Positions 1-11,339 of a DNA stretch of 64,000 nucleotides are shown here, in pieces. The notes under the pieces are model-generated. The model did not search any database and had not been told where the DNA came from. It worked only from the letters and a program-made list of their open reading frames with translations. Every line of letters starts with the position of its first letter. The stretch's first letter is position 1. This DNA comes from Ipomoea triloba (lineage: Eukaryota > Streptophyta > Magnoliopsida > Solanales > Convolvulaceae), in NCBI RefSeq assembly GCF_003576645.1, contig NC_044927.1, positions 17,755,474-17,819,473 of the forward strand, given 5' to 3'. The position numbers and the translations under genes were made by a program.

Positions 1-232
1 ATGTATGCTATGTATTGCATAAGTACTTTTATAATAAAGAATAATCTTAAGTGGATCGGGTCACCGAGTTAATCATTTTTTAGTTTCTCGGCATAAAATA
101 TTTGAGGTCTAACCTTAAAATTTTTTGATTTTATCTAGTCATCCCATCAAGTTCAGCCTAAAAATTATCATCCATACTCCTATTATCACTTTACGAAAGA
201 ACTGAGGCATGCGACCACGATAGATATGTTGA
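1..232. other. AT-rich sequence without recognisable feature
   Basis: I see no open frame of note, no repeat unit and no RNA gene before the first transposon at 242. Confidence 0.6.
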
Positions 233-241
233 TTTAATTAA

Positions 242-730
242 GAGTTAATTTCCCTAGAGGTCCCTTGTCTTTGGTGGCAATTCCAAATTTAGTCCCAGAC
301 TATTACTTTTATCATTTAACATCCTAAACTATTATTTTTTGGATACTTTTAGTCCTTCTCATGACTTTTCCTATTTTTAGTAAGGGCATTTTTGTCTTTT
401 CATATTTTTCTTTAGTTATTTTTCCGGTTCAACCAGTTTAATTGGTTTAGGACTTTAGTTAACCTCTGATTTTTAGTAACCATATTTTTTAACCAATTTT
501 TAGTAAAGTCCTAAACAAATTAAACCGGTTGAAACGAAAATATAACAAAAAATATGAAGAGACAAAAATGTCCTTACTAAAATTTTTTTAAAAAAAAAAA
601 AAGTCATGAGAAGGATTAAACGTGTCCAAAATATAATAGTTTGGGATGTTAAATGACAAAAACAATAATCTGGAACTAAACTTAATTGGAATTGTCACAA
701 AAAACAAGGGACCTACGGTGGAACTAACTC
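242..730. mobile_element. Mutator-type MITE with long inverted repeats
   Basis: The 489-bp element starts with GAGTTAATTTCC and ends with GGAACTAACTC. The arms stay complementary for well over 100 bp (the cctaaactattat / ataatagtttggg and cttctcatgac / gtcatgagaag blocks pair). It is bounded by a perfect 9-bp direct repeat, TTTAATTAA, at 233-241 and 731-739. A 9-bp target duplication is the hallmark of the Mutator superfamily. There is no transposase frame, so the element is non-autonomous. Elements at 5319, 14786 and 61335 share the GAGT ends. Confidence 0.85.
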
Positions 731-739
731 TTTAATTAA

Positions 740-1317
740 TTAGGAGACGTGATATTGTTAGGTTTCCAACTCCGGGTGGAGTGCACCTAAGATATTTGTT
801 GTTCAATTGGCATCAATGATCACTACGTGTGCTTGGATCCAAGGCTCCTATCCATTTAGGGCGGAGTTACAGTGGGAGTAGTGGAGGCAACTACCCCAAC
901 ACACCCCACCCCTTTTCCATATATAACCCTTGTAAATATATACATATATAGTACTCTTTAGTTCTATTTCATTTTGTTTGTCATGTTTGGTATTCATTGG
1001 TCAAATCAACTCTTTCTTCATTGTTTAGTTTCAAGTAAAAATTAAAAATTATACTAAGACACTCATATGACCACCCTTTCATGACAAATTAGTTTTCTTT
1101 GGCTTCTAATGACATACAAGACTAGAAGTGGCAATTCGTGTATAATACTGTGACACGCGCGCTGTTTGTTGTAATAATACTGTGCTCAATACAACTATTA
1201 TACTATACGGACAGTGTCTATATATGCCTAGCTCCCATAGTTAAAGTCTTCAAAGATTTGAAAATGTTGGTAGCAGCTTGATGGGTCGAGTTTAGCGCAG
1301 GGGCAGAGTTACAATAA
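740..1317. repeat. Non-coding; diverged copy of the 2526-2690 segment
   Basis: The part around 844-1030 (ggcggagttac, ggcaactacc, cccttgtaaatatatac, then caaatcaactctttcttc) is a diverged direct copy of 2526-2690, including the left end of a Stowaway-like MITE whose terminal bases have decayed. The remainder shows no gene. Confidence 0.5.
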
Positions 1318-1320
1318 TAA

Positions 1321-2127
1321 CGTGTTTGGTTCATGGAATATGTCGGGAATGGAATAACATTTCCGGGAATAGACCTATTCCATCATTTGATTCGTCCTTT
1401 TATTCTTAGGAATAGCGTTCCCGAGAATGAACTATTCCCTTTGCAAGGGGAATAGCCAATCCTAGAGGACCCCCTAGTATTAGCTATTCCCAAGTACTTG
1501 GGAATAGCTTTTATAATATAATACTGAAAATACCCTTTTGTATTATTAACCAAATATATATATATATATATATACACATATATAAAATATTTATATATTA
1601 AAATGTAATTAATTAAATATATGCATTTATATAATATATTATATTCATTGGAGTATATACATAAACACATACAAAAGACTACAACGCGAATTTACCAAAA
1701 AAAAGAAAAAAAAAAAAAGGTTAGAGCCTAATCAACAGCATAATCTTCAAGAATATCTCATGTTGGATGAGTTCCGTGCACAGCAGTTCCGTGCACGCTG
1801 TGCGTATCTTCAGGACTTCAACACCCCACTTTCTATTGCTCAATTAACAACAAATCACCACCTTCACATGAGAGAAACACTTAACCAAATATAATAATAA
1901 TTTTCTGGTAAGCATGCAGTGAGTGTGGCATGACCTTGCAGTCCCATTTCAACACCTTTATATAGCACTTTACACATAACCATTTCACATTAACTTTGGC
2001 GCATAATTTTCCCATGAATTACTAACATTCACACATTTTATTTAATCATCAAAGACTCACTCAAATAATTATGTTAGATTATAAAGTTGAAATTAATTCT
2101 GACCACATGTTGGCTGTTGATTGATTG

Positions 2128-2183
<56 letters not shown>

Positions 2184-2526
2184 ATACACATATCTTTATT
2201 TATATCCATAGAGATATGTGGTAAATTAGGATTCTTATAATTTATACATTCACAAATTTTATATTTTCATATATAATTTATATTTTTTCGTATATCATAA
2301 TAATAATTATTATTATACATTTTTTGTATAGGGGTATTTGTGTCTTTTAAACACATTCCATTTCTATTCCTTTAACCAACCAAACGCTGAAATTACATTC
2401 CTAAAGTCTATTCCTCTGCGAACCAAACAGTAAAATACAATTTCTATTCTATTCCTAGCCTATTCCATTCCCTATTGAATACTATTCCTATTCCCTTAAA
2501 ATTCATTCTGTGAACCAAACATGCTG
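1321..2526. mobile_element. Tourist-like (PIF/Harbinger) non-autonomous element
   Basis: The ends are inverted repeats: cgtgtttggttcatgg on the left and gtgaaccaaacatgctg on the right, both rich in the 'attcc/ggaat' words typical of this family. TAA flanks both ends (1318-1320 and 2527-2529), matching the 3-bp PIF/Harbinger target site. The interior is AT-rich and carries a (TA)n tract near 1555 and a (TTA)n tract at 2129-2181. There is no transposase frame. The short frame on the minus strand near 1400-1670 is low-complexity translation of (TA)n and is not a gene. Confidence 0.7.
2129..2181. repeat. (ATT)n microsatellite
   Basis: About 17 uninterrupted ATT trinucleotides lie inside the Tourist-like element. 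Confidence 0.95.
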
Positions 2527-2609
2527 TAAGGGTAGTGGGGGCAACTGCTCCCACACACCCCACTACCACCTCATATATAACCCTTGTAAATATATACGTA
2601 TATATAATA

Positions 2610-2859
2610 CTCCCTCCGTCTCATTTTGTCTGTCATGGTTATTATGCACTGGTCAAATCAACTCTTTCTTCATTGATTATTTTCTTTAGTAATTTTTAAA
2701 TTTAATTTTTTTAATGATTAATAGTATTTTTAATGTAATTTCTAAATATATAAATTTTATATACTAATACTAAACTTAATAATATAAAAAATTGAATTAA
2801 ACATAACTTCAGTCAAGTCTCGTTAACCGAATCAGACAAACAAAATGAGACGGAGGAAG
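2610..2859. mobile_element. Stowaway (Tc1/mariner) MITE
   Basis: The 250-bp element has the diagnostic terminus CTCCCTCCGTCTCATTTTGT on the left and its complement (aaatgagacggaggaag) on the right. TA duplications lie at 2608-2609 and 2860-2861. A second copy of the family is at 29458-29720. Confidence 0.9.
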
Positions 2860-2899
2860 TACATGTTTTAGAGTATACCTATATGAAAACAGAAAAATA

Positions 2900-2960
2900 T
2901 AAATAAGAGGTTAGTTGGACGAGTCGGTAGATGGGTTCAAATCCCGTATTGCTTAAACAC
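2900..2960 (+). other. Possible tRNA-derived SINE relic (B-box-like)
   Basis: The string GGTTCAAATCC near 2934-2944 resembles the Pol III B box, and gttagttggacgagtcgg lies upstream where an A box would be. No complete tRNA fold or SINE tail is visible because the MULE MITE at 2997 follows directly. This is only a suggestion. Confidence 0.2.
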
Positions 2961-2996
2961 AATTCTTTAATGGCTCTTTATGACTTTTTCTATTTT

Positions 2997-3494
2997 GACA
3001 AAAACTTGTGTGAGGCCGTCTCACCATGAGAAGGGTCGGGTCGGGTCAAGGTAAAAATGTGATACTTATACGCACAAATGACATACTAATTATATGCTCA
3101 GATGTAATACTTATCATGAATAAAATTTTGTTACTTATAATGGTAACACATTTTACCTCAAGTAAAAAGTATTAGATTTTTTCTCAAAAGTATTATATTT
3201 TTCCTTATAAGTAAGGGGAACATTACTTATTATGGAAAATGTAATACTTTTGATGTAAAATATAATACTTTTACATAAAAATCCAAAATTATTACTATAC
3301 ATTTTTCTTCAAAAGTACTTCGTATTACATTTTCTCTTATAAATGACAACAATTTTATTTCTTATTAGTATTACATTTGAACATATAAGTATGACATTTG
3401 CCCATATAAGTATGGCATTTGCATGTTGATTCAACCCGACCCGACCTGTCTCACAAATAAAGATCCGTGAGACAGTTTCACACAAGTGTGACCC
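2997..3494. mobile_element. Mutator-type MITE (same TIR family as the 14.7-kb Pack-MULE)
   Basis: The left end gacaaaaacttgtgtgaggc and the right end (reverse complement gggtcacacttgtgtgaaac) form TIRs that continue through gtctcac and gggtcgggtcgggt. The imperfect 9-bp target duplication is TTCTATTTT (2988-2996) and TTCTATATA (3495-3503). The same TIR words (acttgtgtgagaccg, gtgagacgggtcgg) bound the 4.6-kb element at 14719-19351, so this is a short relative. The interior is built of repeated 'gtaatactt / aagtattac' words. Confidence 0.8.
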
Positions 3495-3503
3495 TTCTAT
3501 ATA

Positions 3504-3851
3504 TTTTAATGGCTTTCAACAACTTCTTTATCACTTTATATATATATAGGGTTGCATTCACATGCAAACACCCTTAAAATACAAACATGTAGACAAAATC
3601 TAGCCATAGAATGTGTGTAGATGGATGGATTAGATGCAGGTAATTTAATTAAATAAAGATGCTGCTTTTTACTCAAAAAAGGGTAATTTCGCCAAATCGA
3701 TCCTTAACTACGTAATTATGGAATGGATTTCATATGGATATTACGCCAGAAATTAGGAAGACTAATTACAGTAGGAGTTGTGTACATCCATTCCATCACG
3801 AAGCACTTGCAAAAGCGAAAATTGCACCCACCGGTCGGGTGCGAAGAGATA
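3504..3851. other. Non-coding spacer
   Basis: This is AT-rich sequence between the MITE and the hAT element. I see no open frame or repeat unit of note. Confidence 0.5.
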
Positions 3852-5039
3852 GATGCGAATAAGGGTGAAAATAGGTCAGGCTAGACTTTAGATAAATAGG
3901 CCTAGGCCTGCAATGAAATTTTAAGGCCTGGGCCTGAGCCTAGGCCTATATGTAGGCTTTGTATTAGGCTCAAGTCTGAGCCTACAAATAGCTGGCCTGG
4001 CCTGAAGTCTGTTTAAAGGCCTATATAATATATAGGCCTTTAAAAAGGCTTCAAAAATGGGTCCTAAATAGGCTTTAAACATATTTAAAGCCTACATTTA
4101 TACCTGCAAACAATTTACAAACAAAATACCTAATACATTCATAATATCACAAATTTATGTATCACATTATAAAATTACAGTCAATTAATATACCAAACAA
4201 TTTACAAAAAAAATACCTAATACATTCATAATACAACAAATTTATGTATCACATTATAGAATTACAGTCAGTTAATACACCAAAAAAGACAAAGTCAGGC
4301 CGATGGAGTAAGAAGCCAGCAACACATTAATTTGAGAAGAAAAACAATTAGACTTTGAAAGAGAAAAGCAGCAAAAAAACAGTGAGGATATTGGAAAAAT
4401 TACAAGCAGTGATTTTACATAAATCATTATTGTTGTTCTTCTAACCTCAGAATTTTGTATGGTATATAGGCAAAGAGACAAAGGGAAGCATATTTGATGA
4501 AGAGAGGAAGACAGCATATCAATAGCAATTACAATAAAATGCATGAGGAAGCTGATCACCTCTCCATAAAATTGGTACATGAAGAACAATTTGCTGCCAA
4601 AGTTAACCTTTGAAGGTAGAAGGAAGTAGTGGTCATACACTATTCTACAATTAGTTGGCTCTTTCTGTAATCAGTTAGTACTAGGCTTCTTCAGCTTCTG
4701 TCATCATATATAAAATATGCAAAACTCCTTTTTGCAGGTGCTGGAGGCAAATCCGTAACCAGAGTAAAACCACATCACATCTTGCTAATGCTTATAACAT
4801 ATTAAATATATATCAATGAAAGCTAATGCTTACTGGATAAACATCTCCCTTCAAACAGGGACAAATACAGATATCATATATACATTGCACATAAACAGCA
4901 GTTGAGAAAACACCCGCCTGAAGTTTCATGTAAGTAATACATACAAAATAAAATGAATGAATACTATAAATGCTAAAGCTAGCTTTAAACACAACCAAAG
5001 AAATAACGCACTGCATATGGAAATCCCTAGATGGAGTAA

Positions 5040-5245
5040 GAAGCCAGCAACCTCACCGCTGTCTTGTCCTATTGCCGCCTGGCCTCGCCGCCTCGTCTCA
5101 TCGGCCATCGCCTCCTCACCACGCCGCGCCGTCTCGCCTCATCCGCCATCGTCTCCTTAAATCGTCACGTCGTCGCGCCGTGTGGGAGACTGCCGAACGG
5201 CGAACCGAATGGAGAATGGGATGGGCGGCTGCGTCTTGGTGATGT
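5040..5245. other. GC-rich block inside the hAT element
   Basis: This stretch is rich in cgcctcgccgcc / catcgcctcctca words and stands out sharply from its AT-rich surroundings. Short frames exist on the plus strand in all three phases, but they look like compositional by-products and no domain can be recognised. It could be a captured host exon or 5' UTR. A comparable GC-rich core lies in the hAT element at 33037-34055. Confidence 0.45.
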
Positions 5246-5318
5246 ACTAATGTGATTAGGGTTCAGATAGTTATATATATATATATACTGAGTGCCATAG
5301 TGGGTTATATTATTATTA

Positions 5319-5838
5319 GAGTCATTTCCATTTTTGGTCCTATTGATATTGGGGCATTGCCAATTTTAGTCCACTCTATTAATTTTTGCCACATTATGGC
5401 CAATCTTATTTAGTTCTTGCCACTTTTAGTCCATCGTTAAAATTTTCGTCATATAACCATCCAAAATAGGGATATTTTGGTCTTTTCATGCTTTGATCAT
5501 CTCCTTACCCTTTGCAGTGGTCTTCCTTACACATTTTCAGCCAATGAAGAGGTCCGACGAAAGCCATGGCTTTGTAATGTGGCTCACATGGCTTCTGCCA
5601 GACCTCTTCATTGGATGAAAATGTGTAAGGAAAACCACTGCAAAGGGTCAAGGAGATGACCAAAGCATGAAAAGACCAAAAATACCCATGTTTTGGACGA
5701 CCATTTGAAGAAAATTTTAACGGTGGCCTAAAAGTGGCAAGGACTAAATAAGACTGGCTGTAATATGGCAAAAATTAATGAAGTGGACTAAAATTGGCAA
5801 TGCCCCAATAATAGTAGGACCAAAAATGGAAATGACTC
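5319..5838. mobile_element. Mutator-type MITE nested in the hAT element
   Basis: The 520-bp element starts GAGTCATTTCC and ends GGAAATGACTC. Its arms pair almost throughout, so it is one large palindrome (tttttggtcct / aggaccaaaaa; ttggggcattgcc / ggcaatgcccca; ccaatgaag / cttcattgg near the centre). The 9-bp duplication TTATTATTA at 5310-5318 and 5839-5847 is perfect, although it lies in low-complexity sequence. The short frames found here on both strands are shadows of the palindrome. Confidence 0.85.
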
Positions 5839-5869
5839 TTATTATTATTATTATTATATATAATATAAT

Positions 5870-5920
<51 letters not shown>

Positions 5921-6094
5921 CAGGCCAGGCCTGCAGGCCCGTAGGCTAGGCCTTGTGCATATAGGCCTGGGCCTATTTAAGTAAATAGGCTTGAAAATAG
6001 GTCTAGGCTTGGCCTTTTTACTAAACAGGCCAGGCCAGGCCAGGCCATAGGCCCCTTTGTAGGAGCCTGGCCTATTCCCACCCCTAGATGCGAA

Positions 6095-7331
6095 TCCATA
6101 CGACAAGAAGGTGGAAAAATCAGGTGATTAAGCGAACCCATCATTACTCTTGTTGAACATCATCTCCATACTACTCTATACATTGAGTTATCTACATATG
6201 GTTTTTAATTGTAACGTTGGGGAAGAAAACTATAAATGATGTCATGTGTCCTATGCACATAGTAGTTTGAAATGGATATTAGTAACTCCAGAAAATTCCT
6301 TCTGGCCAGCATTAGTGTTGGAGTCGTATAATGCACGGTAGGTCATGCACACACCAATGTGCGTGTGTGCACACATGAGTGCACACAATTGGCTAGTCTT
6401 GTGCACACGGGATGCTTATTCGCGAATATCTGGACTACCATATGGAGTGTTACATCGGCCCATAAATGTTGTTTAATTAATAACTTATCTACTTAGGTGA
6501 TCGCTAAAATAGAACAAAACGAAATAAGATCACGAGTACATGCACACCCACAAGTGTGCACTAAACGTAATGTCTATGTTTGGGATTAGCACAAATATGA
6601 AGTGAATGCATCCACCTGGGTGTTGGTATGCACACGGGCGGCCAATATGGGCATAGCGGGAGTGAGTGTTAGATTGGTACATAAATGTTGTTTAATTAAT
6701 AACTTATCTACTAAGAATATAAATTGCATGCACACACTTACGCATGAATGCACACATGTGGTCACTGAATGGCTTGAATGAATATGATTAGCTTAGCTGC
6801 ACAGAATATTTATATGCATTATACTGCTTACGGAAAGTGTCTAATAATAACATTATTTGCATGCACACAGACTCGTGCGTGGATGCACACGTGTACTTAG
6901 AAAAATCATTGACGAAAAAGAAAAACAAAAAAAGGAAGGACGTGCCATACATGTGACGGCGTGGGCCATGACACCTGCAATTGCCCTAACAAAATAGAAG
7001 CAGTCGAAGACTAGAATGTCATACTGTTAAGAGGAAAGAATTAGTAGTTTTCTACATATGTTAGAAAGAATAATCAAAAGACTGCAAACTCTGTTTAATT
7101 GAACTATTTGATACTCCGTAATTGTTTAATTTGAATACTAAAATTAGACCTTTGGTATTGAGTTTAGAATACGGGTACTTCAAGCTGTGGTGAATAGTGC
7201 ACACTACTATAAGCCTCCATGCAAACATGGGCTTAATTATGCCACCCCTGGTTAGTAGTTTTCTACAGATGTTAGAAAGAATAATCAAAAGACTGCAACA
7301 ATCTGTATCAAAAGACTGCAAACATCTGTTC
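6095..7331. repeat. TGTGCACAC-rich non-coding region with short duplications
   Basis: No gene is visible. The word gtgcacac and its variants recur irregularly (for example around 6340-6410, 6550, 6730-6760, 6860-6890). Two longer words are duplicated: ataaatgttgtttaattaat at about 6463 and 6681, and agttttctacatatgttaga-type sequence at about 7046 and 7256. It resembles the sterile interior of a large DNA transposon, but no ends were identified. Confidence 0.45.
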
Positions 7332-8207
7332 AATTGAACTATTTGATAATTCTTTAATTGTTACGACAATCCGCTGGGCTGTGGGGGAATCACGTTGGGG
7401 AAAAGTGCACACACCTGTGTGTAGGTGTGCACACGGGGCACACAAGCATAAAACGGTGTGCACGGCCATGATAAAGACGGTGCACACACAACAGGAAAAC
7501 TAGCCACACACAATGCTAACATTATTAAACAAAAGGCCGAGAACTGTGCTTAATTAGCAAAAAGGTTATCATAGTTAAGAGCTAAAGCCATGGTAAAAAA
7601 AATCCAAAAAAAATTAATAATAATAACCACCAGGTCAATGGACAAAATACAGCGCATGAGCAAAAAAGATCACCACCCCACCATTTAAAATGCTAAGTTG
7701 CTAACAGTATTAGATGTAGCCAACACTTAGCGACAACCAACAAAACAAAAAAGGCGAGCAAATCTCTACGAATCACCGAGAGGAGAACTCATATACTAGT
7801 ACGCCCAGGATAAATTCTTGGATTTATGTAAGTTGTATTCATAAACTGCAAGATCCTTCATGTAGTTCAGCCTAAGTTTGTGCAGCTCCGTAGTGTCCCC
7901 CTTAACAAGCCTGCATTTCCACTTGGACACCCCTTGGTCTATATACGTTTCCATGTGGCGCATTAGATAAACACCACAGTCAATCTTATTCTTTGAATCC
8001 CGCCAAGACATTTGCATTCTTTTTCCTTCCGCACAAGCACAAACAGTCGACTTTGCAGGGTGAATATCCTTAAAGAACTCAGAGAGTATATCCTTCTACA
8101 GGTAGGAAAAAAAATGGCATTTAAAATATGGACAAGTCACCAACAAGAAATGAAGTGCACACACAATACAGCTACACGCACACGGTAAAAACAATCAGCA
8201 CACAGCA
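7332..8207. repeat. Left copy of an 876-bp direct repeat
   Basis: The sequence from aattgaactatttgataa to cagcacacagca recurs nearly unchanged at 10463-11339, with few substitutions and small indels. The two copies bracket the truncated LTR retroelement at 8211-10462. Each holds the last exon of a Ulp1-like protease on the minus strand. Confidence 0.9.
7796..8095 (-). pseudogene. Ulp1-type cysteine protease, terminal-exon fragment (left copy)
   Basis: Read leftwards, an AG acceptor at 8097-8096 opens a 300-bp exon that ends in a stop at 7796. It encodes about 99 residues, including NKIDCGVYLMRHMETY, the Cys-containing motif of the C48 (Ulp1/SENP) peptidase core. The codons before the internal Met at 8017 are in frame and belong to the exon. 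The upstream exon with the catalytic His, present in the right copy, is missing because the repeat copy stops at 8207. Ulp1-like domains are carried by several plant DNA transposons, so a transposon origin is likely. This copy alone cannot form the active site. Confidence 0.65.
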
Positions 8208-8210
8208 TAT

Positions 8211-9398
8211 TGATATCTACTATTTTATACAATAATTCACCCCTTATTTTAATTGTATTTCCCTTATCCTAGTGAAATTGGGAATTGTTTGTGTGTTATA
8301 TTGTCCAAGTGTTGAATTATCTACAAGAAACAGCAAAAGAAGAATTTTGGAGCATTTTGGACAAGTTCTGGAAGAAAAGGGAATTACAAGGAAGAAATGA
8401 AACAAGAATACAAATTGGAAAAGAATTGGAAGTTGCCTAATGGGCCAAGGCCCATCTATCTCCTATATATTCTACCTATTCTCTACAATTGAGGGAGGTT
8501 CCCTTACAGAGTTCTGAACCCTAGTTAGTTAGATTATTTTCCCCCTTCTCTTTATATTTCCCCTAGCATAGTTTAGATTAGTTTCACATTAGATTATTTA
8601 ATTTCAAGATTGGAATCTCGAATTGAAGATTGTATTTGTTCTTTATCAGTTAAGTTCTCTTATTCCTTTATTACTTTCTTGCAATGTTTATGGTTATTTA
8701 TTCTTGCTTTGCTATGTTTACTTCAATCATGCGTGAGTAATTCGCCTATGGGTTTGGATTAGGGATCCATTGTTAATCTTGATGTTTAATTGGTAATTAT
8801 TGCATAAAGGGATTGAATCTTTTACCTAGGGTTTATGTTGATTTGGGGATTTCTTTCTACTTGTTATTGATTGATGGCCACAATTAATTGCTAGTCTAGG
8901 AGAATGATTCATTACAATGAAAGTTGGATGGAGACCTCAAGCCTTACCAATTTCAACCTAATTTTCCTACTATGGGAATAGGGGTAATTTTGGGGGCTTA
9001 CAATGCTTAGGTGCTTAAGGTTATGATTGATGCATCACGACAGTGGGGCAATTGTAGCCTAATTCTATTTATTGATTACAAAAGTAGCTAAATTGAATTC
9101 TTATGTGCATTGCCCATAAATCCCTTGGTTAATTATTCTTTCCCTAATTCTGAGTTGATTGGAACATCAAGATTACAATCCCGCTAATCTGACCCATTCC
9201 CTTATCATACAGTTAATTCCTTAGTCAATTTATTTCTTTTATTTTCCATCATTCAGTTATTAGTTGCTTGGATTCTAGTTGATTCACATACTCTAATGCC
9301 TAGTATTCTTAATTCACACAATTACGTGCCATAGCCCCAATCCTCAGCGGAACGGCATAACACACCCACTTTTACACTCCCATCTATACATCATCACA
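8211..9398 (+). mobile_element. 5' LTR of an Athila/Tat-like Ty3/gypsy retroelement
   Basis: The segment begins TGATATCTAC and ends CATCATCACA (TG...CA) and is followed three bases later by a primer-binding site typical of Athila/Tat elements. At about 1.19 kb its size fits those families. No matching 3' LTR exists in the window, because the element ends abruptly at about 10462 where the second copy of the 876-bp repeat begins. Confidence 0.65.
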
Positions 9399-9400
9399 TT

Positions 9401-9419
9401 TTGGCGCCGTTGCCGGGGA
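9401..9419 (+). other. Retroelement primer-binding site
   Basis: TTGGCGCCGTTGCCGGGGA directly follows the LTR. The word TGGCGCCGTTGCCGGGGA is the well-known first-strand priming site of Athila/Tat-type Ty3/gypsy elements. Confidence 0.8.
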
Positions 9420-9570
9420 TTGGTTTATTTGGTTTGATTGTGTGATTGTTTTATTTCTAGCATTAAAGTTAGTGAATTCTTAGGAGATCATGTAAAAAAA
9501 AAACACAAAAAAAAAAACACAAAAAAATTTATTTGCTAATGTGCCTGCAAGTCTATATCTTTTGATTTGA

Positions 9571-10488
9571 TTGAAAGGGATTCCCATGATGGATCAAGGA
9601 GGATACTATGGTTGTCAAGAGCAAAGAATGTCATTACCCAATTTCACCAGAATGTGTATAAAGACCTTTCAAGGTGGTCCACTTCAATCATTCCTTTCAT
9701 ACTCTAAATGGTGTTCATATTGTGGTGAAGCTCAGGCTTTGGAAAGTTGCTACAAGTTAAACTCCACAATACAAGCACCACATCCTCAGGAGTACCAATC
9801 TTTCCCTCAAGAATTTGGTGCCAATATGAATCAAGAAGTTTTTCAAGGAGGTGCACCACCAATGTTCATGCCACAACCTCTTTGGTGTGCCATATGTGGA
9901 GGATCACATGAAGCCGAAAGATGCTACATCTTTGATCCTAACTTTCAATATTAAGGCCAAGTTCAAGTACCTGCACATCAAAAACCTCAAGAACCATTCT
10001 ATTAAGCACCTCCAAAAACAAGCTAACCTATTGATGAGGAGACTTTGGCATTGGCTAGGCGTTGGGGAGTCACTATTGTACCTGATGATGACACTGAGGA
10101 TGGTAGATATCCCATGAGACAAAGTGAGGAAGAACATGCCAATGATCAATGGGAACCTCAAGAGCCATTCTATCAAGAAACAACACAAGCAAGCCAACCT
10201 ATTGATGAGGAGATGATCAGGTCCATGATGAATAACATAACCATTCAAATGAACATGTTACAAGCTCAATTGGAAGAAAATAAAGCTCGATTGGAAGATC
10301 AGAAGGCTCAATTGGAAGATCTTCAGGCTCAAGAAGAAGGCTTGACAACTCAAGAACCCATTCAAAATTCAATTCCTTATAAAGATGTTATACATGAGTT
10401 GTTCACGCCAAGTGAAGGTGGTGATTCAGAGGAGATGGAGGATGGAGCTGATGAAGATGAGAAATTGAACTATTTGATAATTCTTTAA
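9571..10488 (+). pseudogene. Decayed retroelement gag-like frame with in-frame stops
   Basis: One reading frame runs across the segment, interrupted by three TAA codons (first at 9952-9954, the next two before about 10030). The first part contains two Cys-rich motifs of similar spacing (WCSYCGEAQALESCYKLN and WCAICGGSHEAERCYIFD), reminiscent of gag zinc knuckles but lacking the standard CX2CX4HX4C order. The second part is acidic and coiled-coil-like, with repeated 'AQLEE/ARLED/AQLED' heptads. The motif QEPFY...PIDEE occurs twice: the first copy carries stops where the second has Gln. Family assignment rests on the LTR and primer site upstream. The last residues read into the neighbouring repeat copy. 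Confidence 0.55.
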
Positions 10489-11339
10489 TTGTTACGACAA
10501 GCCGCTGGGCTGTGGGGGAATCACGTTGGGGCGAAGTGCACACACCTGTGTGTAGGTGTGCACACGGGGCACACAAGCATAAACCGGTGTGCACGGCCAT
10601 GATAAAGACGGTGCACACACAACAGGAAAACTAGCCACACACAATGCTAACATTATTAAACAAAAGGCCGAGAACTGTGCTTAATTAGCAAAAAGGTTAT
10701 CATAGTTAAGAGCTAAAGCCATGGTAAAAAAAATCCAAAAAAAAAATAATAATAATAACCACCAAGTCAATGGACAAAATACAGCGCATGAGCAAAAAAG
10801 ATCACCACCCCACCATTTAAAATGCTAAGTTGCTAACAATATTAGATGTAGCCAACACTTAGCGACAACCAACAAAACAAAAAAGGCGAGCAAATCTCTA
10901 CGAATCACCGAGAGGAGAACTCATATACTAGTACGCCCAGGATAAATTCTTGGATTTATGTAAGTTGTATTCAGAAACTGCAAGATCCTTCATGTAGTTC
11001 AGCCTAAGTTTGTGCAGCTCCGTAGTGTCCCCCTTAACAAGCCTGCATTTCCACTTGGACACCCCTTGGTCTATATACGTTTCCATGTGGCGCATTAGAT
11101 AAACACCACAGTCAATCTTATTCTTTGAATCCCGCCAAGACATTTGCATTCTTTTTCCTTCCGCACAAGCACAAACAGTCGACTTTGCAGGGTGAATATC
11201 CTTAAAGAACTCAGAGAGTATATCCTTCTACATGTAGGAAAAAAATGGCATTTAAAATATGGACAAGTCACCAACAAGAAATGAAGTGCACACACAATAA
11301 CAGCTACACGCACACGGTAAAAACAATCAGCACACAGCA
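10463..11339. repeat. Right copy of the 876-bp direct repeat
   Basis: This is a near-identical copy of 7332-8207. Here the homologous sequence continues naturally beyond 11339 into an upstream protease exon, so the right copy looks like the original context and the left copy like the duplicate. Confidence 0.9.

Larger units (their letters stand above)
3860..6086. mobile_element. hAT-type element, 2.2 kb, non-autonomous
   Basis: The ends read TAAGGGTGAAAATAGG and CCTATTCCCACCCCTA (inverted). They are flanked by a perfect 8-bp duplication GATGCGAA at 3852-3859 and 6087-6094, which is the hAT signature. Subterminal regions are packed with 'ggcctaggcct / ggcctggcc' words, as is usual for hAT ends. 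There is no hAT dimerisation domain or transposase frame. Inside lie a GC-rich block (about 5040-5240), a (TA)n tract (5876-5912) and a younger long-TIR element (5319-5838), so insertion was nested. Confidence 0.85.

Noticed and set aside
4272..4640. 122-codon minus-strand frame with hydrophobic stretches
   Set aside because: It lies inside the hAT element with AT-driven Leu/Phe/Ser composition; no conserved domain could be named.
5744..6106. 120-codon minus frame containing poly Tyr-Ile
   Set aside because: It is made of (TA)n translation plus hAT end wording.
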